From NCBI GenBank assembly GCA_903813345.2, contig CAIIXF020000010.1, positions 36,571,425 through 36,635,424 on the forward strand: a stretch of DNA of 64,000 bases, in the 5' to 3' direction. Shown in pieces: positions 11,325 through 24,488 of the stretch. The stretch's first letter is position 1. Each line of letters opens with the position of its first letter. The notes under the pieces were generated by a model that was given only the letters and a program-made list of their open reading frames with translations, ran no database searches and was not told the DNA's origin. A program made the position numbers and the translations under genes. The stretch is from Owenia fusiformis. Taxonomy: Eukaryota; Annelida; Polychaeta; Sabellida; Oweniidae.

Positions 11325-11660
11325 ACCAGGGCCAAATCCAGCATTTGCTAAGGGGATGACTTTTGAATTATTCCAGGGGTGAGGTCACATTTGATATTTG
11401 CTCAAAAATTACACGAAAACTGCTCAAAATGGTGAAAGAATTATTGGCCAGGGGATACAGTATTATTTTAAACTAGACATCTCTGTCGGCGAGGGGGGGG
11501 GGCTAACTTATTCCAGGGGTGGGGTCACATTTGATATTTGTTCAAAATCACACGAAAACTGCTCAAAATGATGAAAGAATAATTGGCCGGTGGATGCAGT
11601 ATTATTTTAAACAATACATTACTGTCGGCGAAGGGGAGGGGTTGAAATTACAGAATACGC
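11325..11660. repeat. Two tandem copies of a roughly 150-170-bp dispersed repeat
   Basis: Blocks beginning ATTCCAGGGGTGRGGTCACA occur at about 11369 and 11510, each followed by ACACGAAAACTGCTCAAAAT and ending in a G-run. A related copy lies inverted at about 26095-26260, with the CCAAGGGGGGTTC / CCGTAGCCAGGATTTG ends. Confidence 0.6.
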
Positions 11661-12577
11661 TACCTTAATTTTTGATAATCTATAAAAATAATCTTGTCAT
11701 AAACAACTACTGATTTATATATGTGAATGGATATTTGTAAATTTGGTTTAAAAAGAAACTGAATAATAGGGTAAAAATGAGGGAGACACAGACGTCGGAA
11801 GAGTGGGGATAAAATCTAATCAACACTAAGCTGAGACAGAATGAGAATCATATGTCTGGACTTGCAAGATTTTCATAAACATATTTGTTGATTGCTCGAG
11901 AAAACAAATTTCAGGGTTCATTGGCATCACACAATATTTGCAAAATGGAGGAGTGCATTTTCCCAGGATTTAAAACAATGCTTTACTTTAAACGTCGCCC
12001 CTCATACTAGCATACACTTTAACTATCAGATTCAGGAGCACCCTGCCCTTGATATATTAATACATAGTTTTCTTGTACCCCTTTTCAAAATTACAACGAA
12101 CTAAATACATAGTAATAATGATCTTGGAATTGATTTCTTTGATCTGTAATCTAGATCACACAATAACTAATTAACTGTTTGATTGCGTTTTGCTTCTTCA
12201 AAGACGGGATATCCCTAAATTACCTTGATTACAGCATGGGCTTTCAAGTGAGTCCATGATTGCAGTCTACACAGTCTATAGGCTATTTTTAATTCCTCGT
12301 TATTTTAGTTGTGTATCTCTGAATCCCGGCTCTGATTATCATATACAATTTACTTTAACCAATTTTACCCGTTTTTTGAACTTCAAAACTGTCACATACA
12401 TATTGGTGGTCCCTAATCATATTAGGACCAATAACAAACAACATAATTAAAACTGGAAAACATACAATACATATTCATCATCTCATCTGTTTCTCCGGTT
12501 TGTATCTCCCGGTAATCTTTATGCCTTGAGCCACCCCCCCCCCTTACAGATAATTTAGATACACTTATTTTCACGCT
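11661..12577. other. Unannotated gap
   Basis: AT-rich, no supportable gene or repeat. A C-run is present at about 12533-12543. Confidence 0.3.
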
Positions 12578-12915
12578 ACTTAATTTGTCGAATTTGCTCA
12601 ATATTGGCGGCTATTTAATTTGGCGGAATCAGGACTGAAGTTTAATCTTTGTCTATGTTTATACATGGGCTATCAAAAGATTCTCTTGAAAGCCCATGGT
12701 TTATGTCATTAGGACGGTTATTTACTAAGATATTTTCTGTATTTCTTTTGGGATAATGTATGACATGTTGATGACATGCTCAGTTGACAGGAAAGGGGCC
12801 CCAGAAGTTTAATTTCTGAAGTGCATTTGACAGAAATTCCAAACTGAAATTTGACCGATTTTAATTTGGCGGATTTTCCGACTCCGTCAATCCGTCTAAT
12901 TAAAACGGGAGCCAA
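12578..12915. mobile_element. Diverged copy of the TTGGCG MITE family
   Basis: It shares GGCGGCTATTTAATTTGGCGG on the left and a TAATTAAAACGGGAGCCAAA-like right end with the better-preserved copies at 53917-54366 and 59049-59400. The outermost CTGTAGATTGGG ends are lost. Confidence 0.55.
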
Positions 12916-14508
12916 AGTAAGTATCTTCAGTTATATCAATATTATTTTGTATCTATCTGACATTATAATTTCGAAGAGAGATTCTCCCGGGGGCATTCGG
13001 GATTTCGAACATAATAAACTTAATTTGAAATTGATTCTGAAATTCTGTCAGAATGGAATACATGGACCTGGTTACATGGTTTATCTTATTCTAAATTGAC
13101 AAATAAGATCGCAGGGGCAGGAAACATTCTGGCTACAACAATACAATTGAGTTTTAGAGAAAAAAGTGTGACTAACCACCCTAAGAGGAACGTTGGAGCT
13201 TTTTAAGACCACATAAAGAGATATAATATAATAATAAGCCCCGACTTTAACTAACATCCCCCGGTAACATCCCAACCCATGTTAAAGTCAAGCTTTTCCA
13301 GGATATCTTCAATCAATCCTCAACTCCTGTTAAAGACCCATTTTACAGGGTGTCTACACCGGGGCCTACCCCCTTGACCCTCGTTCAAATCCTACTTTTG
13401 AAGGTAACATACCCCTTCAACCTCCCTTCAAAACCCTACTTGTACAGGGTACCTACCCCTAAATCCCATGTTAAAGCCCTTATATTTGCCTGGTACATAC
13501 ATACCCCCCTCCCTCTCAAGCCGTACTTTTGCTGTTCCCCACAGCTGAATTCATTTGTGAACTATTATTTTGCAATACTGAATCCTGGTGGATGCGATAT
13601 CTGTAAAATATACAAAATGTACATTATATATGCGGTCTGGGGTGTGAGGGGGTTCATTTTAAAAAACAAACAATTTGGGGGGGGGTCTCACTTTTGACAA
13701 TCAGAGACAAAGGTCTCAAATTTGTTAAACAAAGCATGGAATGCCCATGAACCAATTATGAATAAATGAAAACAAAATATTAATTCCTTATAATCCAAAT
13801 ACTTCCTTGTTTTTATAACTGCTGAACCACCTTGATTACAGAAGACATACCGTGGAGTAGTCTAGAAATAGTTTTTCAAGCTTAGGACCTATAGCCATTT
13901 ATCATGTGGGTCGACACTGTTTATTTATTTGCATAGATATGTTACTGGCCTTGGGGAGGCACACGATGCCTTCTAGCAATTTCAGATTTGTATTGTTTGA
14001 ACTTCTATTTTGTTTAATGCACACTTCTGATCACCATATCAAATCATTTGAATCATACATAATTTGCACGAGTCTTAGGTTTGAATGAATTAAAATGACG
14101 GTAAGCTAAGGGTAAAATTTTTGAAAAAAAACTATCAAAAGACGAATTGTTTTTTGAATACTTTGCGAGGAAATCAATATTGATGTACCGTATTGAAGTC
14201 ATAAACAACAGCTTCGAGATGTCAGCCCGAAGACTATCTCCCGGTTCAAATTTCCGCCCTTACATAACAGTGTTGTTGGTGGGAAGAGGAAATCGAGTAT
14301 GTATTGATCTAGTTAATTAGTGATTACAGATAGATTAAAGGAAAGGTGACTTGAAAGTGAATTCTCAAAATTGAGAATTCTGATTGTAATCAAAACTATA
14401 TGAATTGATACTAATCGCACGGACATGGACTAGTATTTTGAATCATTTCATATCCTATCCAACAGCAAGGGAAATCAAATGATTAAGCTACTTATATAGT
14501 TTGCAAGT
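12916..14508. other. Gap with C-rich degenerate repeats
   Basis: At about 13250-13530 short degenerate blocks (CCCATGTTAAAG, TACAGGGTRYCTACMCC, CCTTCAA) recur irregularly. The open frame at 13350-13697 is a by-product. Nothing is recognised from 13560 to 14500. Confidence 0.35.
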
Positions 14509-16900
14509 GCCGCCTTGTAGATTGAGAATGCTGCCTTGTAGTTTGAGAATGCTGCCTTGTGGTTATACTACTCTGCCTTGAGGTTTCAATTCATGCTCAG
14601 AACATTATACATGAGTTGCATTATAGTTTGCAAATGCCGCCTTGTAGTTTGAGAATGCTGCCTTGTAGTTCGAGAATGCTGCCTTGTGGTTTCAATTCAT
14701 GCTTAGAACACTATATATGAGTTACATTACAGTTTGCAAGTGCGACCTTGTGGTTTGAAAACGCTGCCATGTAGTTTGAGAATGCTGCCTTGTAGTTTGA
14801 GAATGCTGCCTTGTGGTTATACAACTCTGCCTTGAGGTTTCAATTTATGCTTAGAACACTATATGAGTTACATTATAGTTTGCAAGTGCCGCCTTGTGGT
14901 TTGAGAATACTGCCTTGTAGTTTGAGAATGCTGCCTTGTTGTTTGAGAATGCTGCCTTGTGGTTATACTACTCTGCCTTGTGGTTTTAATTTTGCTTGGA
15001 ACAATATATATGAGTTATATTATAGTTTGCAAGTGCCGCCTTGTGGTTTGAGAATGCTGCCTTGTAGTTTGAGAATGCTGCCTTGTGGTTATACAACTCT
15101 GCCTATGAGTTACATTATAGTTTGCAAGTGCCGTCTTGCAGTTTGAGAATGCTGCCTTGTAGTTTGAGAATGCTGCCTTGTGGTTTCAATTCATGCTTAG
15201 AACACTATATATGAGTTACATTACAGTTTGCAAGTGCCGCCTTGTGGTTTGAAAATGCTGCCATGTAGTTTGAGAATGCTGCCTTGTAGTTTGAGAATGC
15301 TGCCTTGTGGTTATACAACTCTGCCTTGAGGTTTCAATGTATGCTTAGAACACTATATATGAGTTGCATTATAGTTTGCAAGTGCCGCCTTGTGGTTTGA
15401 GAATACTGCCTTGTAGTTTGAGAATGCTGCCTTGTAGTTGAGAATGCTGCCTTGTGGTTATACTACTCTGCCTTGTGGTTTTAATTATGCTTGGAACAAT
15501 ATATATATGAGTTATATTATACTTTGCAAGTGCCGGCTTGTGGTTTGAGAATGCTGCCTTGTAGTTTGAGAATGCTGCCTTGTGGTTATACAACTCTGCC
15601 TTGAGGTTTCAATTTATGCTTAGAACACTATATATGAGTTACATTATAGTTTGCAAGTGCCGCCTTGTGGTTTGAGAATGCTGCCTTGTAGTTTGAGAAT
15701 GCTGCCTTGTGGTTATACTACTCTGTCTTGAGGTTTCAATTCATGCTCAGAACATTATACATGAGTTGCATTATAGTTTGCAAATGCCGCCTTGTAGTTT
15801 GAGAATGCTGCCTTGTAGTTCGAGAATGCTGCCTTGTGGTTAGAACACTATATATGAGTTACATTATAGTTTGCAAGTGCCGCCTTGTGGTTACACTACT
15901 CTGCTTTGTGGTTTTAATTATGCTTAGAACACTATATATGAGTTATATTATAGTTTGCAAGTGCCGCCTTGTGGTTTGAGAATGCTGCCTTGTGGTAATA
16001 CTACTCTGGCTTGAGGTTTCAATTCATGCTCAGAACATTATACATGAGTTGCATTATAGTTTGCAAATGCCGCCTTGTAGTTTGAGAATGCTGCCTTGTA
16101 GTTCGAGAATGCTGCCTTGTGGTTAGAACACTATATATGAGTTACATTATAGTTTGTAAGTGTCGCCTTGTGGTTATACTACTCTGCCTTGCAAATTGTG
16201 GTTTTAATTATGCTTAGAACACTATATATGAGTAATATTATAGTTTACAAGTGCCGCCTTGTGGTTTGAGAATGCTGCCTTGTAGTTTGAGAATGCTGCC
16301 TTGTGGTTATACTACTCTGCCTTGCCTTGTGGTTTTAATTATGCTTGGAACACTATATATGAGTTATATTATACTTTGCAAGTGCCGCCTTGTGGTTTGA
16401 GAATGCTGCCTTGTAGTTTGAGAATGCTGCCTTGTGGTTATATATGAGTTATATTATAGTTTGCAAGTGCCGCCTTGTGGTTTGGGAATGCTGCCTTGTA
16501 GTTTGAGAATGCTGCCTTGTGGTTATACTACTCTGCCTTGTGGTTTTAATTATGCTTTGAACACTATATATGAGTTATATTATAGTTTGCAAGTGCCGCC
16601 TTGTAGTTTGAGAATGCTGCCTTGTAGTTTGGGAATGCTGCCTTGTGGTTATAATTATGCTTAGAACACTATATATGAGTTACATTATAGTGCCACCTTG
16701 TGGTTTGATAAAATCCCCTTGTAGTTTGAAAATGTTGCGTTGTACTGTAATACTCTGCCTTGAGGTTTCAATTTATTCGTAGAACATTATATTTGAGTTG
16801 CATTATAGTTTGCAAGTGCCGCCTTGTGGTTTGAGAATATCGCCTTGTAGTTTGAGAATTTTTGCTTAGAACACTAAATATGAGTTTTCATTATAGTTTT
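14509..16900. repeat. 2.4-kb minisatellite with 21-22-bp subunits in composite units
   Basis: The subunit GCTGCCTTGTAGTTTGAGAAT and its variants alternate with longer segments containing GGTTATACTACTCTGCCTTG, ATGCTTAGAACACTATATATG and AGTTTGCAAGTGCCGCCTTG. Composite units run about 100-220 bp and differ in subunit number, as expected from unequal exchange. All long frames inside are repeats read through. Confidence 0.9.
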
Positions 16901-18109
16901 CAAAATCAAATTCGCAAAACGTGAAATATAATAGTGTTAAATATTAATTCCAGTACAGTATGTGTTCTTTTACTAACAGAAAATAGATTTCAGATTGAAG
17001 ACCTTTATTGTATGTTCTTTACATTTGAAAATACAAAGCATTATTATGAACTAAAATTAACTATTAACAGTTCATATGGATAACATGTACTATACTGTGT
17101 TACATCATGTATAATTCTAATAATATTGTCACATACATAGGAAAATCTATATTTGACATGTTTAATATTCAGATAAATACAATAAATATGATTTACAGAT
17201 GTAATGTTGCATTATGTTCTTGCCTTTCTTAGTTGTCCAGATTACATACATGTAGGTATATTATATATAGAATAAACTGTTTTTCATACAATTATGATTG
17301 ATGATGGGGTGGTACTTAATTAACTCGCTAAATATAGTTTTATACCAGTGGGACGAAATACAAGTATCAATCCTTTAACGTTTGTCCGAGAGAGAAATCT
17401 AAAACAATAGCAATGGTAATACTAGTTAGTTTTGTGATCTAGAAATTAAATCACAAAAGCTCAGTGACATTTGAAGTACAAAAACAATGTCGTGCATTAT
17501 AAAAACAACAAGTCTGTCAACCACGGTTGTCTCCCGGTTATCTTGTTGATGAATGAATTTGCTTACTTGATGAATTAAAATGTGCATCTGTTAAAAGTGT
17601 ATTAGGTATATGTTCTCTAAAGTGATAAGAAAATATGTATGCGCAAGGACTCATACGAATCAGAGGAATTATTAAAGTATTTCAATTAAACACTCATGAA
17701 TATGTTGGTCTGTCATGGCGGATTTTAACTAAGATATAAATGTACATTGGTTATGTATTAAGTTTCTACATAGTGTATGTTATCGCAAATTGTACTGTTG
17801 TGCGAAGAGCGTGCAAAGAGATTTCAATAATTAGTCACAACGCGTGCAAAGACTTTTGTTACAGTCTTTACACGTCTATACACTGTGTGTACCAAGAGGT
17901 GTAAAGGCGTGTCAAGAGTTGAATTCATTGCGTGCCAAGAGGTGTCAAAACTAGGAACGCCTATACACGCGGCGTGTCAAGAGCCGTATCTAGACGTGTC
18001 AAGTTTTGGAATTCCATTTTTCACGCAGTGATAGTATCCGTCGGATACGATTGGATATCACGTTATCTTGGTTACCGCCATATTTGGCGAGCAATACCTC
18101 ATTGGTATA
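16901..18109. other. Unannotated gap with GCGTG-type repeats at the right
   Basis: AT-rich without a gene. Between about 17800 and 18005, motifs like GCGTGTCAAGAG and GCGTGCAAAGA recur six to eight times, resembling the block at 10900-11040. Confidence 0.35.
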
Positions 18110-18357
18110 TTCCATATTTTACGTATTTTTACACTCGAAGACAGAGCCAGAGACCCCTCCTTGGAGGAGCCCTGTGTTCTTTTTTGTGCACAGGTACACA
18201 GACATACAGGTACACATCACAGCCTTTTATACGAATCGTGAACCACTCAGTCAAACACCCAGAATTACATAACGCACAAACATACTTGTCTGAACCGGGA
18301 ATCGAACCCAGGGCCAAGCGATATTGGTAACCTTGCTCTGCCACTGAGCGATATGGT
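18110..18357 (-). mobile_element. tRNA-derived SINE
   Basis: On the minus strand the head reads ATATCGCTCAGTGGCAGAGC (A-box-like) and, about 35 bases on, GGGTTCGATTCCCGG, a perfect B box (18296-18310). These are the internal RNA polymerase III promoter elements of tRNAs. The cloverleaf is imperfect and about 170 bp of unrelated body follows to near 18110, so a SINE is preferred over a tRNA gene. Confidence 0.65.
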
Positions 18358-18775
18358 TAACTTTAACAACTAAGATGATGTAAGATCGCGCAATTTTATC
18401 CTAAAGACAATACGTATGGTAAAATTAGTGATAGCTTTTTCCATCTTTGTCCATTGGAGCTGATGATTGCATCATAATAAGTACAACTCTCCTGATTTTC
18501 CAGACTACTTGTGCTATATCTGTAGCTCCTATCCTTCTGTGACACGTGGGGATTATACGATTCATAACATATAACATACAAAAGCTCTAAAATTAATAAA
18601 CACGTTTATTATAATATAAAATCTGATTCAACCAATAGTGCTTCTTGACAGGTTCATTTCTACCAGTGTTCAACCTCCTTAATGTTGCAATTTACAATGA
18701 ATATTGAAAATGTCTAATTATCAATGCAATTAAATCTGTATAAATTGACCTAAACTGTCTGTGAACCAAATGATC
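18358..18775. other. Unannotated gap
   Basis: No feature recognised. Confidence 0.3.
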
Positions 18776-18905
18776 AAAATGATCTAAATCACCAAAATGA
18801 TCTAAATGATCAAAATAATCTAAATAATCAAAATGATCTAAATGATCAAAATAATCTAAATAATCAAAATGATCTAAATGATCTGAACAATCTTAACAAT
18901 CTTAA
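18776..18905. repeat. Short minisatellite of ATGATCTAAATGATCAAA units
   Basis: About 7-8 copies of a 15-18-bp unit (GATCTAAATGATCAAAAT with ATAATC variants), ending in CAATCTTAACAATCTTAAC. Confidence 0.85.
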
Positions 18906-20286
18906 CAAGTAAATGCCTTAAACGACCAAAAGACCAGGCCTAAGCCAGATAAGCTGGGTCATGTAGTGGAGTCTTTACCCTGAAGATAAAGGATAATACG
19001 TTCTACGGTATGACTGATACAAATTGACTTGAGCACAATATGAAATAACCAAAGTTCTGCTTAACAAAACCACTTTGCAGTATAGACATTGGAACTAATG
19101 GCGCCTAATGTTTCCAAATAAAATATCTATACAGCAGCGTCTGAAACGCTTCAAGGAAATTTCAATATGCTCAATCTAACAGCTAACTGCATAAAATATA
19201 AAATTGAACATTACCTTCCCTGGGCATGTCATGCACGAGTGTTAGCTAACCTGGCTCCCTACATAAAATAAATAAATTGACATAAGGATATATCTAACTA
19301 AATTGTACAATAAATCCTTACCAGTCTGACATAAAAATAAGACTATGGGTGTGGTCAAATTGATCTATAAACTACATAATATCTCCAAAATTACAGTTTC
19401 AATATAGAAATATTTTATATCAAAATGAAGCTTACAAATAGTTCTTTGAGATAATACAAGTATCTAGCTATCTATAAAATATATTACAAAGTTATCTTGA
19501 AAATATGGAGAAATATTTACCTTGTCTTGACAGTTTCAATACCCTGGCTAACACTAACTTGATTCCCTCACAATTCAATAGGGATAAAAATAGCTTCATT
19601 CACAGTTTACTGGAGCTTAAAATTGCTCTCCAAGTAGGGTCTGAAATCAAATTAGCTACCTAAATAGATTATGAACCTGTCACACTTGTAAAAGGTTTAG
19701 ATAGAAACTTAACTTAAAAATGTTGCCCCCCCCCCTTAGAGCTTGCATGATTAACATTTTCACATACAGGAAAATAACAATTGACCACTATTATGGTAAG
19801 GGCTAAAAGTAATTTATCTGTTCAATCTTTGACCGTCACAAAAATGGACGTCGGGATATACAAATGTCAAGACAGTTTCAATGTTAAAATCAGCTTTGAC
19901 CTGTTATGACAATCTTATTTGAAAATGAAATACAAAAATCTACATGATAAAAACTACACAATTTATCGGATCGGAAAACATACACAAATATTAATAAGAA
20001 CAATGCAATATGAAAATCCTACCGGTAACGCCCTTTGAGCAATTTTCTGGTTTAACTCGAAATGCAATCACTGTGAAAATTAAATGTAGCCTCGGTTCAT
20101 CCAAGTGGAAATCGTATAGTTCAACGGACGTTTGTAAGCAGTTTGTAAGATAAGATGTCGGATGTAAAATAACACTTAAATACAAACCATTTGTAACTTT
20201 TAAACGGTATTTATTATCACATATGTGAGATTTCTTGGTCTAAAATAAAATAGGAATTCTTATATGATATATACTTTATAATTCTT
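18906..20286. other. Long gap without recognisable features
   Basis: AT-rich sequence with a C-run at 19728-19736. No frame, repeat or RNA can be supported. Confidence 0.35.
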
Positions 20287-21298
20287 TCTTATCCCAAATT
20301 GACTTTGTTGGAAACACTTTAGACAAGAAATTAACCTCGAAACCTAATACAACAGATGCATGTATTAAGGCTAGGAAAATATTTAACTCTCTGTGTGGTA
20401 TCGGAATGTATAAATACGGGCTTAACCCAGTCACAAGTTCTAACATTTGGAAGCGTTTTATGATGCCTTCAGCATTCTATGGTGCCGAGTTATGGTACGA
20501 CATATCCAAAACAGAAATGAATGAAATGGAAATTGCTCAAAAATACGTTGTGAAGCGCTTTCAAGGTTTTGAAAAGAGAACACCTAGTGTAATGGCTATT
20601 AGCAGTATGGGAATATAGACAATAAGTTCCTTTATCAGTAAAATGAAATTCCTTTTTCTAGGGAGATTGTTAAGATCACATAGGAATTCAACACAAAAAC
20701 AAATGTTTTTATGCAGGCTCAGTAGCTTAATATCTAGAGAATGCCAACTTAAAGTTAACAAAGGCTTTTTACAAGACCTTAAAAATCTAAACCTTCCTGC
20801 TCTGATGAAACAGTTACAAACTACATTGACCATGGCATATGTCATATACATTCAGAGCAAGGATATCTGGAAATATGTTGTCATTGAAGAAAACAACAAA
20901 ACTCAACAAAAACGCCAATGGGTACAAGATTTAAACTAAGATTCTAAATACCTCAGGTTTGCTAACACCCACGTAGACTATGAGCCAATTATTCATTGGA
21001 AACTTGGGATAATGAATCCCTCCAGATTATGGGAATATGCCCAATTATTATATCTCATTGTACTCTCTACTGAAGAAGAACAGTATTGCCTAGCCTGTAC
21101 CAAAACAACAAACGACATTGTCAAACACTTCATTTTAGAATGTTCATCTCTAAGTGCAACAAGAGATACATTTTTTGAAAAGATTGTTAATCTTCTACCT
21201 GTTGAAGACTCGATTAACATCTTAAACGATGATGTCTTAGTAGAATGTTTATTGGGTAGTCGCACAGATGTACTACAGCCTGAATTACGATTTTGCTG
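20287..21298 (+). mobile_element. LINE 3' portion (post-RT region and zinc motif)
   Basis: The plus-strand reading starts LDKKLTSKPNTTDACIKARK, then IFNSLCGIGMYKYGLNP and a SAFYGAELW block. This is the same post-palm region as in the LINE at 9087. After internal stops (near 20616 and 20937) it ends with CLACTKTTNDIVKHFILEC. The RT palm is missing. The element stops at the edge of the 119-bp satellite. Confidence 0.75.
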
Positions 21299-21304
21299 AA
21301 TGGC

Positions 21305-23350
21305 AACAACCCAGCAAACAGTGACGTCCATGTAACGTCACTCATATGTGGTATATAAGTTCACTGGAGACGTTGTATATTTCCGTTATATAAACGTCAA
21401 AGCAACGTAAAATTGTGACATTCAGCAAAACGTCGGTGGATGGTTAAAAAATGACGTTGTAGTAATGTGTTAGTAAAGTTCGAAATTTGTGCTGGTGTGA
21501 AAAACGTAACAATGACGTTGAATTTTTACCAGTTTGGTTCATTTGCAACGTAATATAAACGGTAAAATTTAACGTTGTCGTAACGTTTTTTAAATGTGTA
21601 AAATATTTGTAAGTGCAGGAAACATTACAAAGACGTTGCAGTTCTCACCAAATTGTTTCATTTGCTACGTAATATAAACGGTAAAATTTGACGTTGTCGT
21701 AACGTGTTTTAAATGTGAAAGATATTTGTAAGTGTAGAAAACGTTACAAAGACGTTGTGTTCTCACCAAATTTGGTACATTTGCTACGTAATGTAAACGG
21801 TAAAATTTGACGTTGTCGTAACGTGTTTTAAACGTGAAAGATATTTGTAAGTGTAGAGAACGTTACAAAGACGTTGCACTTCTCACCAAATTGTTTCATT
21901 TGCTACGTAATATAAACGGTAAAATTTGACGTTGTCGTAACGTGTTTTAAATGTGAAAGATATTTGTAAGTGTAGAAAACGTTACAAAGACGTTGTGTTC
22001 TCACCAAATTTGGTACATTTGCTACGTAATGTAAACGGTAAAATTTGACGTTGTCGTAACGTGTTTTAAACGTGAAAGATATTTGTAAGTGTAAAAAACG
22101 TTACAAAGACGTTGCACTTCTCACCAAATTGTTTCATTTGCTACGTAATATAAACGGTAAAATTTAACGTTGTCGTAACGTTTTTTAAATGTGAAAGATA
22201 TTTGTAAGTGCAGGAAACATTACAAAGACGTTGCAGTTCTCACCAAATTGTTTCATTTGCTACGTAATATAAACGGTAAAATTTGACGTTGTCGTAACGT
22301 GTTTTAAATGTGAAAGATATTTGTAAGTGTAGAAAACGTTACAAAGACGTTGTGTTCTCGCTAAATTTGGTACATTTGCTACGTAATGTAAACGGTAAAA
22401 TTTGACGTTGTCGTAACGTGTTTTAAACGTGAAAGATATTTGTAAGTGTAGAAAACGTTACAAAGACGTTGCACTTCTCACCAAATTGTTTCATTTGCTA
22501 CGTAATATAAACGGTAAAATTTGATGTAGTCGTAACGTGTTCTAAATGTGAAAGATATTTGTAAGTGTAAAAAACGTTACAAAGATGTTGTGTTCTCACC
22601 AAATTTGGTACATTTGCTACGTAATGTAAACGGTAAAATTTGACGTTGTCGTAACGTGTTTTAAATGTGAAAGATATTTGTAAGTGTAGAAAACGTTACA
22701 AAGACGTTGCACTTCTCACCAAATTGTTTCATTTGCTACGTAATATAAACGGTAAAATTTGATGTCGTCGTAACGTGTTCTAAACGTGAAAGATATTTGT
22801 AAGTGTAGAAAACGTTACAAAGACGTTGCAGTTCTCACCAAATTGTTACATTTGCTACGTAATATAAACAGTAAAATTTGACGTTGTCGTAACGTGTTTT
22901 AAATGTGAAAGATAATTGTAAGTCTAGGAAACGTTACAAAGTCCTTGTTTTCCCACCAAATTGGTTCATTTGCCACGTAGTGAAAATGGCTAATTGTAAC
23001 GTTGTCAAAACATGGTTTGAATGTGAAAAATATTTGTAATTGTAACACACGTTACAAAGACGTCATTTTCTGACCAAAATGGTTCATTTTCAACGTAGTG
23101 CAAACGGTTAATATCAACGTTGTCGAAACGTGTTTTCAATTGAAATGTAAAAAAATATTTGTAAGTGCAGGAAACGTTACAAAAAGACGCTATGTCCTCA
23201 CGAAATTGGTTTATTTGCAACGTTGTCGAAACAGTTAATTTTGACGTTGACGAAACGGGGTTTAAACGTGAAAAATACATATACATGTATGTGAAAAAGA
23301 ACGTGACAAAGACGTTGTGGTCTCAACAAATTCGTTTAATTTGTGACGTG
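21305..23350. repeat. 119-bp CpG-rich satellite array, alternating monomer types
   Basis: The anchor CTACGTAATATAAACGG recurs every 119 bp (for example near 21668, 21787, 21906, 22025, 22144, 22263, 22382, 22501, 22620, 22739, 22858), about 14 copies. Two monomer variants (ATATAAACGG after TTGTTTCATTTG; ATGTAAACGG after TTTGGTACATTTG) mostly alternate, giving a 238-bp dimer. The monomers are packed with ACGTT/AACGT. Copies decay towards 23350. The left edge has CCCAGCAAACAGTGACGTCC. Confidence 0.9.
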
Positions 23351-23959
23351 AAGTAAATGTTAAATATATAACGAATATACATGTATGCCTCGAGTTGTGG
23401 TAACTTTAAATACTGATCGGTGGAGGCACGGGCATATGTTGGCTCACACAGATGAACTTAACGTGGTAATTGAGAGTGAGAGTGGAAATATGATGTAAAG
23501 AAAACGTCTCCGACGTTGTAATTTTGCCATGGGTTATTGCTGACAAAAGTCTGACGTTCTGTCCCGGGGGGTTCATTCCAATATACCTCTTAATACCTAT
23601 GTGCCGCGCCAAAGACCCCCTTTTTGAGCATTTTTTCCATGTCAATTTCCTCTCAAAATTGGAACTTTCCGTGTATTATTCCTCTCAGAGTTATAAAATT
23701 CCATATTTTCTTCCTCTGAACTTCATAGATGTCCATGTCGACTTCCTCTGGAGCTTGCCGGTGTAAAAGAAATTATGGTCCCCTGGGGATTATGGTCCCC
23801 TTTCTTAAAGGCCCTTACTGGCCCTGATTGTGGATACGATAATAAGGGAGAGTTGTATTTAGGTCACCATATAAATCAATGGAAAGTAGGACCATAATTT
23901 GATAGGACCTCCTACCCTTTTACACCGGGACTAAAGTTTGCGAATTATCGGTAAATTGA
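23351..23959. other. Unannotated gap
   Basis: Contains TCCTCT-rich degenerate repeats at about 23640-23760 and two GGTCCCC blocks near 23780-23800. No gene. Confidence 0.3.
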
Positions 23960-24150
23960 CTAAAACTTACTCCACTCTTCCGGCGATTTGTCAGACCTCG
24001 GGACAAAAATTTTAGTCCCTTTCAACAAGGGCGAGCGTTACAAACGGAAAGTACATCGTTCGCAAATTTGATGTATTTCTCGTTCGGGTTTTTATCGTAT
24101 TCTGTTCTATCAACCAATAGAAATAGAGGAATTCCCGCGTCGAAATCAAC
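23960..24150 (+). promoter_or_regulatory. Possible promoter/5'UTR upstream of the exon at 24151
   Basis: Locally richer in CpG than its surroundings, with a CCAAT box at about 24114 and the start context ATCAACATGG. The promoter role is inferred from position only. Confidence 0.3.
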
Positions 24151-24224
24151 ATGGAGGACAGTTCCAAGTTCAAGAATATTGCTGCTTTAAAGCAACTTGG
24201 GAGCCGTACTGCCAGCTTTCGAAG
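24151..24224 (+). CDS. Candidate first coding exon, 24 codons
   Basis: ATG in good context opens a frame starting MEDSSKFKNIAALKQLG and ends at a strong donor (CGAAG/GTAAGA) in phase 2. No domain is visible in so short a peptide. The following exon is uncertain. The KDZ-like exon at 54497 starts in the compatible phase but is 30 kb away, and the exon-like segments at 26510-27601 hit stops soon after joining. It may be an upstream frame of a noncoding transcript. Confidence 0.35.
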
Positions 24225-24488
24225 GTAAGAATGATGCATGCATGTTACACAATCACCAAAGGTTAAAATGAAAGCATTCCATGGCCGGTACTTGCAGCGA
24301 GAACACAAATAATCTCATGTGAAAGTTGGGATCGTTTCAATTTTCAAAATTTTTGTCAGTTGAATTAGACTTTTGAATATTCTGATATTTGAATCGATGT
24401 TATTGATTTTCAATTTCATCACGATTTTCAATCATAATTACTGGTTCATAATTTTCGTTAGGTCAATTACAAGGGGTCCAGGGGTCAA
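24225..24488. other. Intron-like gap
   Basis: Nothing recognised between the donor at 24225 and the fold-back at 24489. Confidence 0.25.

Noticed and set aside
13350-13697. 115-codon plus-strand frame
   Set aside because: Lies in C-rich degenerate repeats, proline-rich by composition, no recognisable domain.
14811-16664. Open frames with repeated PPCGLRMLPC-like peptides
   Set aside because: They are the minisatellite read through; no start, stop or splice conservation.
18280-18357. Functional tRNA gene
   Set aside because: The B box is perfect but the cloverleaf stems do not form cleanly and a SINE-like body follows.
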